Shown: in pieces, positions 24,386 to 30,941 of the stretch | Layout: every line of letters begins with the position of its first letter | Position numbering within the stretch: position 1 is the stretch's first letter | DNA from: an uncultured Pseudomonas sp. | GTDB lineage: Bacteria; Pseudomonadota; Gammaproteobacteria; Pseudomonadales; Pseudomonadaceae | NCBI RefSeq assembly: GCF_946885885.1 | Contig: NZ_CAMPHN010000039.1 | Location: forward strand, 1 to 30,941 | Direction: 5' to 3' | Length of the DNA: 30,941 nucleotides | Position numbers and translations under genes: made by a program | The notes under the pieces: generated by a model | Seen by the model: the letters and a program-made list of their open reading frames with translations, nothing else | The model's database searches: none | What the model was told of the DNA's origin: nothing

Positions 24386-25369
24386 ATGATGCCCATCCGC
24401 TCGCTCGTCGATCTGCCCGACCAACTGCACCATGCCGCGGTGCGCGACCTGGCCTGGGTGCTCGTCTCGCCGCCGCTGCTCAGCAGCACCCCACAGCCGC
24501 AGCGCCACCCACTCAGCGCCAGCGCCTGGATGCGCACCCCGCAACTGCTTGCGGACTGGCTGCTGGCGCTCGATCGCGACGCCAGCGGCCTGGAACACTG
24601 GCTCGCGCAAAGCCCAGTACGCCGTCTCGGCCTGTATTACGAACGCCTCTGGCAATACGCCCTGCATGCCGCGCCCGGGGTCGAGGTGCTGGCCGCCAAC
24701 CTGCCGATCCGCGACGGCGGGCATACGCTCGGCGAACTCGATCTGCTGCTGCGCGACGAGCAAGGCGTGCATCACCTGGAGTTGGCGGTGAAACTCTATC
24801 TCGGCCCGGAAAACGCCAACGGCGAATCGCCAGCGCACTGGCTCGGCCCCGGCAGTCACGATCGCCTGGATATCAAGCTCGATCACCTCAGCCACCATCA
24901 GCTGCCCCTGTCTGCCCGCGCGCAAGCCCGCACGACGCTGGCGCAGCGGGATATTCAGGACGCCCAGGCGGCACTTTGGCTCGGCGGTTACCTGTTCTAC
25001 CCCTGGGGCAACCATTGCGTCGCGCCCCAAGGCGCCAATCCCGACCACCTGCGCGGGCGCTGGCTGCATCGACGCGACTGGGCCAGCTTCGCCGCACAAA
25101 GCGCGGCTGGCCGCTGGCAACCGCTGCCGAGGCAGGCTTGGTTGCCACCGGCGCGCCTCGAATCGTCCGCCGTATGGCCAACAGAACATTTCCAACACTG
25201 GTTGAGTACCCTGCAACCCCAGGCCAACGCCCAGTTGCTGGTTCGGCTGATAGAGGGCTCGGCGGGAGATTGGCGGGAGGCGGAGCGGGTGTTTCTGGTC
25301 AGCGACCAATGGCCGGAGCAAGGGACAGACGCACGGCAATTGCCGCCGGAAATACCTGTTGATCAGTAG
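24386..25369 (+). CDS. DUF1853 family protein, possible PD-(D/E)XK fold
   Basis: The 327-residue cytosolic protein belongs to DUF1853, a proteobacterial family without known function. A segment near residues 109-134 reads GHTLGELDLLLRDEQG followed by HHLELAVKLYLG. This D...E-x-x-K arrangement with flanking strands resembles the PD-(D/E)XK nuclease core, though the motif is not the canonical ExK. Two ATG codons (24386, 24389) are adjacent and neither has a strong ribosome site. It is divergent from nadK and is followed by a REP-like element. Confidence 0.85.
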   Translation: MMPIRSLVDLPDQLHHAAVRDLAWVLVSPPLLSSTPQPQRHPLSASAWMRTPQLLADWLLALDRDASGLEHWLAQSPVRRLGLYYERLWQYALHAAPGVEVLAANLPIRDGGHTLGELDLLLRDEQGVHHLELAVKLYLGPENANGESPAHWLGPGSHDRLDIKLDHLSHHQLPLSARAQARTTLAQRDIQDAQAALWLGGYLFYPWGNHCVAPQGANPDHLRGRWLHRRDWASFAAQSAAGRWQPLPRQAWLPPARLESSAVWPTEHFQHWLSTLQPQANAQLLVRLIEGSAGDWREAERVFLVSDQWPEQGTDARQLPPEIPVDQ

Positions 25370-25383
25370 AAAGCCCAACAACC

Positions 25384-25455
25384 CGTAGCCTGGATAAGCC
25401 TTGGCGCAATCCGGGATTTTGCCACCCGGATTGCGCTGCGCTTATCCAGGCTACG
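25384..25455. repeat. REP-like element after DUF1853
   Basis: CGTAGCCTGGATAAGC at the left pairs exactly with GCTTATCCAGGCTACG at the right. The inner blocks GCGCAATCCGGG and CCCGGATTGCGC also pair, giving a nearly perfect long hairpin. It sits between convergent genes and might act as a transcription end, though it lacks a T-run. Confidence 0.8.
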
Positions 25456-25528
25456 AGATACGCTTTGGCAGAGTGAGCATAGCGAGCTGCGCCATGTCGC
25501 CGCTCTTCGCCGGGCTACCGCGAAGCGA

Positions 25529-26638
25529 TCAACGACTGCGTTCGATACGCCCACCGGAGCGCACCAGATAGCCGGCACCGCTTTCACAGAGCAGCCCGTC
25601 GCGCTGCACCGCCGGCAGCGCATCGAGGCCGTTGCGCAGGGAATAGGCGTCGAAACCCAATTGCGACAGCAGGAATACCGCACTGGCACTGCGTTTACCG
25701 CTGTCGCAATAACACAGGTAAGTACGCCCCTTATCCAGCAGCCGCGCCTTCAGGCGCAGCAACTGCAACGGCATATTCAGGGATTGCAGGGCATGGGCGC
25801 GCTCGTATTCCTCTTGCAAGCGGACATCCAGCCACTGCGCGCCGGCGCTGAGCAAGCGCGCGGCTTCGCCGAGGGAAATCTCATTGACCACCGGCGCCTT
25901 GAGCAGAGAAAAGAAATCCTGACGATCCAGGCGCAACACCACGCCATCGTCGAGCAAGGTGACGGTGGCATTGCGCGGGCGATCGGCGAGCAAGGCCTCT
26001 TCTCCGAAGCAGGCGCCCACCTCCAGTTCGGCCAGCACCTGATGATCGCTGCCCGCGCCGCGGAACACTTCGGCACGACCGCTCTTGAGGAAATAGCAGC
26101 AGTCGCCGACATCCCCTTCATGCAGCACCGTGCTGCCGGCTGGTAACTCGATGCGCTGCAAGCGCGCCAGCATGGCGCGCACATTGGAGGGCGGCACCTT
26201 GGCGAATAGCGGGTTTTCCAACAAACGCTCCAGCCACTCCACCTCTTCGTGGTTTTGACCGAGTTCCAGCAGCAGGTCCTGATAGGCCAACCGCCAGGTC
26301 ACCAAGCGGTTCAGGGTCGCCGAATCGATCGCTAGGACGCTGGCATCGCTCAGCGCACGGGCCTCATGCAGACGCGGCAAGCTCGGCGACAACGGATGGC
26401 AGCTGGCTTCGCTGCCGGCGCGCACGCGCTGCTGCTGTCCATCGGCCCCTTGCAGCAGCAGTTCGCCGGCCAACAGGTAATACGTCAGGCGCGCCTGATC
26501 GCCTTGGCGGAACAACAGCTGCCCGGCCAACAGGGGATGCGGCCGCAACTGGCTGCGCAATTCGCGCCACTGCTGCTCCGACAATACGTTCAGCGGAGTC
26601 AGGCTGCGCAACTGCTCGGGGTTCAAGGGTTCGTTCAT
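25529..26638 (-). CDS. Double cyclic-nucleotide-binding domain protein fused to rhodanese
   Basis: The 369-residue protein has two cNMP-binding-type domains and a C-terminal rhodanese. The first (about 15-115) is degenerate. The second (about 142-250) has the phosphate-binding cassette FGEEALLADRPRNATV (211-226), including the key arginine, so it could bind cAMP or another nucleotide. The rhodanese domain (about 255-365) has a cysteine in the active loop, YCDSGKRS (C311), so sulfur transfer is possible. The combination suggests nucleotide-controlled sulfurtransferase or signalling activity, but no target is known. GGA lies 8 bases before the ATG at 26638. It is 50 bases downstream of the PLP-enzyme gene and probably in the same operon. 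Confidence 0.9.
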   Translation of the reverse strand: MNEPLNPEQLRSLTPLNVLSEQQWRELRSQLRPHPLLAGQLLFRQGDQARLTYYLLAGELLLQGADGQQQRVRAGSEASCHPLSPSLPRLHEARALSDASVLAIDSATLNRLVTWRLAYQDLLLELGQNHEEVEWLERLLENPLFAKVPPSNVRAMLARLQRIELPAGSTVLHEGDVGDCCYFLKSGRAEVFRGAGSDHQVLAELEVGACFGEEALLADRPRNATVTLLDDGVVLRLDRQDFFSLLKAPVVNEISLGEAARLLSAGAQWLDVRLQEEYERAHALQSLNMPLQLLRLKARLLDKGRTYLCYCDSGKRSASAVFLLSQLGFDAYSLRNGLDALPAVQRDGLLCESGAGYLVRSGGRIERSR

Positions 26639-26688
26639 TAAATATCCAGGCTCCGCTGGTCATGATTCAGTGTAGCCGGCCCTTTGGC

Positions 26689-27636
26689 TCAGCTCGCGGA
26701 CTTGTCGACGCCATGCCTGGACATGGCCGCATCGCGCCCTTGCAGACCGCCGGTATGGATGAAAACCAAACGGCAACCGCTGGCAAAGTAACCGGCCTCC
26801 ACTTGCTGGCGCAATGCTATTAGTGCTTTTGCGGTATAGATCGGCTCCAACGGCAGTTGCGCGTCCGCTTCGCTCTGCGCGAGAAACGCCAACAGTTCTG
26901 CGTCCGTCGCGGCAAAACCGCCACGGCAGGCGTCGAGCAAACGATAGCCATGCTCGCCAAGGCCGGCTTCGGCCAGAATCGCCCGCACCTGCCCGACCAC
27001 GCCATGGTCGACGGGCACCGCCACGGCGCCATGGACGGGGTGGGCGCCGGCTTCGCCGATCACCAAACCGGCCAGCGTGGTTCCCGTCCCGGCTGCCAGC
27101 CAGATCCCCTGATAATCCGGCCAACCCAGGGCGGGCAGTTGTTCGCGGATCTGCTCCACCAATGGCGCGCAACCCAGTGCTCCGGGCAGGCCGCCTCCGC
27201 CTTCGGGTACCGGATGTAATGCGGGATAGCGCTCGCGCCATGGCTGCCAAAAGTCCGGCAAGTGCCGTGCGCGATAACCGCCGTAGCCCAACCAATGCAG
27301 TTGCATGCCGAAGCGCTGCAGGTCGCGCACTGTGGGTGTGTCCTGCGGCGTGCCGCGCAGTAGACCGACCGTGGGGAACTCGAAACGCCGGCCAGCGGCG
27401 GCCAGCGCGTGCAAATGGTTGGAATGGGCGCCGCCCAGGCTGATCAGCCCCTCCGCTCCGACCACAGCCGCAGCCCGCAGGTGCGGCGCGAGTTTGAACC
27501 ACTTATTGCCGCTGATCAGCGGATCGATGAGGTCGAGACGCAACACCGCCAGCTCGACTCCCGCGCGCCTGGCCCATTGCAGATGCAATGGCTCGAGCGG
27601 CGCCCTGGGCGCCCATTCGATGGCTGACAGCGGCAA
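26689..27636 (-). CDS. PLP-dependent ACC deaminase/D-cysteine desulfhydrase family enzyme
   Basis: The 315-residue enzyme belongs to the fold-type II PLP group. The PLP-binding lysine lies in ISGNKWFKLAP (about K45), and SLGGAHSNH (about 66-74) is the substrate/cofactor loop. The family contains ACC deaminase and D-cysteine desulfhydrase; the sequence alone does not decide, and many such Pseudomonas proteins are not true ACC deaminases. The initiation codon appears to be TTG at 27636, 3 bases after the stop of the upstream coiled-coil gene, with no ribosome site of its own, so translation is likely coupled. The rhodanese-fusion gene downstream makes a sulfur-related role conceivable. Confidence 0.85.
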   Translation of the reverse strand: MPLSAIEWAPRAPLEPLHLQWARRAGVELAVLRLDLIDPLISGNKWFKLAPHLRAAAVVGAEGLISLGGAHSNHLHALAAAGRRFEFPTVGLLRGTPQDTPTVRDLQRFGMQLHWLGYGGYRARHLPDFWQPWRERYPALHPVPEGGGGLPGALGCAPLVEQIREQLPALGWPDYQGIWLAAGTGTTLAGLVIGEAGAHPVHGAVAVPVDHGVVGQVRAILAEAGLGEHGYRLLDACRGGFAATDAELLAFLAQSEADAQLPLEPIYTAKALIALRQQVEAGYFASGCRLVFIHTGGLQGRDAAMSRHGVDKSAS

Positions 27637-27639
27637 GGC

Positions 27640-29010
27640 TTAGCTGACTGTACGTAGACGGCTGCTGGCTTTATGCCGCGCACAACAATTGGACTCGCCG
27701 AGGGTGAAGCGGCTGGGGGTGTCGATGCGGTCGATCGGGATCGCGCAACGCTCGCCGCTGGGCAATTTGGCCTCGCAAGTCGGCTGCTGGTAGTGGCTCA
27801 GCCATTGGCTGTACTGCGCCTCGGAGACGAAGCATTTGGCGGCCACATAGGCCATGGGGTTGTCCTGATAGCGGGCGATGTCCTGCAGGGCGATGGTCAG
27901 GTGCCCGGCGCCCGGGTGATAGACCACGAACACCACGCCCAGCTTGGCCAGCCGATCGAGAATCTGCTCGCCGCTCTGCCCCGCCAACTCGTTATGCTCG
28001 CGCTTTAGGCGCTCGATCTCGCGCTGCAACTGAGCGTCCTGCTCCTTGCTGTAGGCCAGCTCGACATCGCGAATGGCGATTTGCTCTTTGTACTCGACGA
28101 CCGCCGCGGCGATTTTCGCGCGCATCTCGGCCTCAAGTTGCGCGCGCAGCATATCGTCCTTATTGCGACCATGCTGCTCCAATGCCCGCAATTGCTCGGT
28201 CATTTCTTCGCGCGAGGTTTGAAAGCTGGCGGCCTGGGCGGCGAGCTGTTCCTTGAGACTGGCATTCAATGCCTCCTGCTGCTGCAAGGCTTGATGCAAA
28301 CCATGGATCTGCGCCTGCAGATTCTTGCTTTGCGCCTCGTTGAGCTGCTTGAGTTTGGCCAGTTCCTCCTCGTGCGCCTGGGTCAGGCTGGTAATGCGCA
28401 AACGTTGTTGCTTGATCAGTTGCGCCGCTTTCTGCCGCTGCTCGCGATCCTGCTTTTCCGTGACGATGTCGGCCACTTCCTGGGCCGCATCGGGCGCATA
28501 CCATTTGTCCTCGGAGGCCATTTGCAGGCGCTCCGGCGCAATTGCCTGCGCGCTGTCGTCCTCGATCAGTAAACCCAGCACGTTGCGTTTTGCGGCATCG
28601 CGCAGCAATACCAGGTCGTTCTTACCGGGTGCCAGGCTCGGATCCCACAGGTGCATTTGGTGCCACGACACCGGGCACTGACTGCGACAGGCCAGGCGAA
28701 TCGGCCCGGCGCCGAGATCGGGACCGCGCCCGGCGCGCTCCGCCAGATGCTGCAGCGGAATATTCCAGCCAGAATCCGGGGCGCCCTTTTCGTCGAAATC
28801 CAGGTAGAAGAACACCACCGATTTGATCAACAACCGCGGGTTGATCAGCACGTAAGCCACGCGCATCTGCTGGTCGGCGAATTCGGGCATATTGACGATG
28901 CCGTCGAGCAGCGCCTCGAATTCGGGAAAGAGCATTTCCTTGCAGATGCCGCCCCGCTCACTAAAGAACATCACGGCCTCGACCATCTGCGCTTTGTTCT
29001 GCATGCTCAT
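27640..29010 (-). CDS. Long coiled-coil protein with C-terminal zinc-ligand-like cysteines
   Basis: The 456-residue protein is of a Pseudomonas type sometimes annotated as a chromosome-partitioning protein, but I see no ParA Walker motif. Residues 1-165 form a globular N-terminal domain; residues about 175-345 are a long, charged, glutamine-rich coiled coil (for example LKQLNEAQSKNLQAQIHGLH). A globular end follows, with Cys412, Cys422, Cys442, Cys443 and His446, a possible zinc site. No signal peptide is present. AGAGAG precedes the ATG at 29010 by 7 bases. It is the first gene of the unit with the PLP enzyme and the rhodanese fusion. The function is unknown; a structural or scaffold role is likely. 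Confidence 0.82.
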   Translation of the reverse strand: MSMQNKAQMVEAVMFFSERGGICKEMLFPEFEALLDGIVNMPEFADQQMRVAYVLINPRLLIKSVVFFYLDFDEKGAPDSGWNIPLQHLAERAGRGPDLGAGPIRLACRSQCPVSWHQMHLWDPSLAPGKNDLVLLRDAAKRNVLGLLIEDDSAQAIAPERLQMASEDKWYAPDAAQEVADIVTEKQDREQRQKAAQLIKQQRLRITSLTQAHEEELAKLKQLNEAQSKNLQAQIHGLHQALQQQEALNASLKEQLAAQAASFQTSREEMTEQLRALEQHGRNKDDMLRAQLEAEMRAKIAAAVVEYKEQIAIRDVELAYSKEQDAQLQREIERLKREHNELAGQSGEQILDRLAKLGVVFVVYHPGAGHLTIALQDIARYQDNPMAYVAAKCFVSEAQYSQWLSHYQQPTCEAKLPSGERCAIPIDRIDTPSRFTLGESNCCARHKASSRLRTVS

Positions 29011-29205
29011 CGGCTTCTCTCTAGACCGGAAAAGCGGCCGTAACCGCTTGGCGAGTGGCCCGCGAAAGATCTGCGGACACCCTGTATTTCAGGCGCAATG
29101 CCTATGTTTAGGCAAGTCTAGGGGAAAAACCAAAGCCAGCAATGTGATTGGGTTGGCAGTCGCCCTGCCGATCAGTCGAGCGGGCCCGCGGCAGCGTGAA
29201 AAGTG

Positions 29206-29228
29206 TGACGCAATAGCGCATTGCGTCA
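29206..29228 (-). terminator. Possible terminator overlapping the NTF2-like gene stop
   Basis: TGACGCAAT (29206-29214) and ATTGCGTCA (29220-29228) are exact reverse complements with a 5-base loop. On the minus strand, the stem starts at the TGA stop codon and is followed by CACTTTTC, a short T-run. It probably ends the NTF2-like transcript. Confidence 0.55.
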
Positions 29229-29654
29229 GTTCTTGACGGTCTTGAGCAGCGGTGCCAAGCGCTTTCCCATCTCATCGCCGAGGGCTTGCAGGCCACTCAT
29301 CGGCCGAATCATCACCTCGAACTCGATGATCTTGCCGTCTTCGTCGAAGCGAATCAGGTCGATGCCCTTGAGTTCGCGGTCGCCGACCCTGGCGCTGAAC
29401 TCCAATACCACGCTGAGGCCATCGGCAGTCGCCAGCTCGCGGTGATAGGTGAAATCCTCGAACACCTGAATCACGGTATTGAGGATCATCGACACCACGG
29501 GGGCGCCCGCATAAGGCTTGAAGGCCATCGGCGAGCGGAACACCGCCTGCGGGTGCAGCAACTCGTGCAGCGCGCGCAGGTCGTTGTTGGCGATCAGCTC
29601 ATGCCACTGCGCGAGCGCAGTGGCGGCGTTGGATTGCAAGGGTAGCGAAGACAT
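29226..29654 (-). CDS. NTF2/SnoaL-like protein
   Basis: This 142-residue protein has the SnoaL/NTF2 cone fold pattern: an N-terminal helix (LAQWHELIANNDLRALHELL), then HPQAVFRSPMAFKPYAGA and the strand ELKGIDLIRFDEDGKIIEFE. Such proteins are small-molecule-binding or isomerase-like enzymes; no reaction can be assigned. I choose the ATG at 29654, where AAGG precedes it at a good distance. An in-frame GTG at 29663 lacks a ribosome site. It follows the fadH-like gene by 44 bases and may be co-transcribed with it. Confidence 0.85.
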   Translation of the reverse strand: MSSLPLQSNAATALAQWHELIANNDLRALHELLHPQAVFRSPMAFKPYAGAPVVSMILNTVIQVFEDFTYHRELATADGLSVVLEFSARVGDRELKGIDLIRFDEDGKIIEFEVMIRPMSGLQALGDEMGKRLAPLLKTVKN

Positions 29655-29698
29655 AGAGGGCACCTTTTGTCGTTATATGGCCTGTCCGTTACTGCCGA

Positions 29699-30941
29699 TC
29701 AGAGCGCTGCGGCAAGGCGCGAGCCCTGATCGATCGCGCGCTTGGCATCCAGTTCCGCGGCGACATCGGCGCCGCCGATCAAATGCACCCTCTGCCCCGC
29801 GGCGAGCAACTCGTCCTGCAACTCGCGCAATGGGTCCTGGCCGGCGCAGACGATGACGGTGTCGACCGGCAGAAGCTGCGGTTCGCCTTCACCGATACGG
29901 ATATGCAAGCCCTCATCGTCGACCTTCAGGTACTCGACGCTATTGAGCATCTGCACGTTCTTGTTCTTCAGTCCGGTGCGGTGAATCCAGCCGGTGGTTT
30001 TACCGAGCCCGTCGCCGACCTTGGACTTCTTGCGCTGCAACAGGAATACCTGACGGGCCGTCGCATGCGGCTGCGCCTTGATCCCGGCGACACCGCCACG
30101 GGCTTGCAGGTCCGTATCGATGCCCCACTCGCGCCAGAAAGCCTGACGATCGAGACTGGTGGCCTCGCCCCGATGGGTGATGAACTCGGAGACGTCGAAA
30201 CCGATACCGCCGGCGCCGATCACCGCGACCTGCTGGCCGACCGGCTTGCGCTGCAGGATGGCGTCCAGGTAGCTGATCACCTTGGGGTTGTCGATACCGG
30301 GAATCGCCGGCGTGCGCGGGGCGATACCGGTGGCCAGGACGATTTCGTCGAAACCACCCTCGGCCAGTTCGGCAGCAGACACTCGGGTATTCAAACGCAG
30401 ATCGACACCGGTGGTTTCCAGCTTGCGCTTGAAGTAACGCAGAGTTTCGAAGAACTCCTCCTTGCCCGGTACGCGCTTGGCCACGTTGAATTGGCCACCG
30501 ATTTCGCCGGCCGCATCGAACAGCGTTACGCTGTGGCCACGCTCGGCGGCCACGGTAGCGGCGGACAGACCGGCAGGACCGGCACCGACCACGGCGACCT
30601 TTTTCACCTGGGTGGTGGCGATATAGTTCAACTCGGTCTCGTGGCAGGCACGCGGGTTGACCAGGCAACTGGTCAGTTTGCCGCCGAAGGTATGATCCAG
30701 GCAGGCCTGGTTGCAGCCGATGCAGGTATTGATCTCGTCCGCGCGGCCGGCGGCGGCCTTGTTGACGAACTCCGGGTCGGCGAGGAACGGCCGGGCCATG
30801 GAAACCATGTCGGCATCGCCTTCGGCCAGCACCTGCTCGGCGACTTCCGGGGTATTGATGCGGTTGGTGGTGATCAGCGGAATGCCCACCTCGCCACGCA
30901 GCTTGGCGGTGACTTTGGTGAAGGCCGCGCGCGGCACCTTG
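29699..30941 (-). CDS. fadH: NADPH-dependent 2,4-dienoyl-CoA reductase (C-terminal part)
   Basis: FadH reduces 2,4-dienoyl-CoA during beta-oxidation of unsaturated fatty acids. Visible are the end of the Old Yellow Enzyme-type TIM barrel (GIPLITTNRINTPEVAEQVL...ADMVSMARPFLADPEF), the [4Fe-4S] cluster cysteines (CIGCNQACLDH and SCLVNPRAC), the FAD-binding GAGPAGLSAA and a second dinucleotide site GAGGIGFDVSEF. The frame is open at the window edge (first full codon at 30940), so the N-terminal part, roughly 250-260 residues by family length, lies outside. The closest paralogue may be named fadH1. The NTF2-like gene is just downstream. Confidence 0.92.
   Translation of the reverse strand, partial: KVPRAAFTKVTAKLRGEVGIPLITTNRINTPEVAEQVLAEGDADMVSMARPFLADPEFVNKAAAGRADEINTCIGCNQACLDHTFGGKLTSCLVNPRACHETELNYIATTQVKKVAVVGAGPAGLSAATVAAERGHSVTLFDAAGEIGGQFNVAKRVPGKEEFFETLRYFKRKLETTGVDLRLNTRVSAAELAEGGFDEIVLATGIAPRTPAIPGIDNPKVISYLDAILQRKPVGQQVAVIGAGGIGFDVSEFITHRGEATSLDRQAFWREWGIDTDLQARGGVAGIKAQPHATARQVFLLQRKKSKVGDGLGKTTGWIHRTGLKNKNVQMLNSVEYLKVDDEGLHIRIGEGEPQLLPVDTVIVCAGQDPLRELQDELLAAGQRVHLIGGADVAAELDAKRAIDQGSRLAAAL

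Overview
The window is chromosomal DNA from a high-GC gammaproteobacterium, almost certainly Pseudomonas in the broad sense. Evidence is the dense, strongly G/C-ending coding, the recognisable gene block nadK / metallophosphoesterase / rhomboid / DUF1315 / DUF2797 / pepN (as I recall, the same order as in P. aeruginosa PAO1), the fadH homologue, and gene gaps filled with Pseudomonas-type short inverted repeats. No rRNA, tRNA, CRISPR array, integrase, transposase or phage gene was seen.

Layout. (1) 1-1349: repeat-rich DNA, then an orphan TRAP-type solute-binding protein on the minus strand. (2) 1788-5702, plus strand: pxpA-pxpB-pxpC, translationally coupled, encoding the ATP-dependent 5-oxoprolinase, followed by an MFS transporter. 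The 438-base divergent gap carries two perfect inverted repeats. (3) 5864-12757, plus strand: a complete MoxR/Bat unit (MoxR AAA+ ATPase, DUF58, DUF4381, BatA-like VWA, fused BatB/BatC-like VWA-TPR, BatD), mostly with overlapping start and stop codons and probably a membrane-associated chaperone/stress complex. A REP-like repeat separates moxR from the rest. (4) 12758-13394: a repeat mosaic ending in a strong terminator. (5) 13395-16871, minus strand: an MMPL/RND exporter and, just upstream of it, a secreted YCF48/BNR beta-propeller protein. (6) 16872-17638: a 767-base gap holding a consensus-quality sigma-54 promoter, two hairpins, a possible 111-codon ORF and the pepN terminator. (7) 17639-24260, minus strand: nadK, ApaH-like phosphoesterase, rhomboid protease, DUF1315, DUF2797 and pepN, tightly packed. 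(8) 24386-25369, plus strand: DUF1853, divergent from nadK, with a perfect palindrome between them. (9) 25529-29010, minus strand: coiled-coil protein, PLP-dependent deaminase/desulfhydrase-like enzyme, and a double cyclic-nucleotide-binding/rhodanese fusion, apparently one transcription unit. (10) 29226-30941, minus strand: an NTF2/SnoaL-like protein and the C-terminal part of 2,4-dienoyl-CoA reductase, cut by the window edge.

Most of the window is ordinary core Pseudomonas content. The least explained parts are the sigma-54 promoter and leader in front of the YCF48/RND pair, the repeat-derived tail of DUF2797, the palindrome between nadK and DUF1853, and the three-gene coiled-coil/PLP/rhodanese unit.
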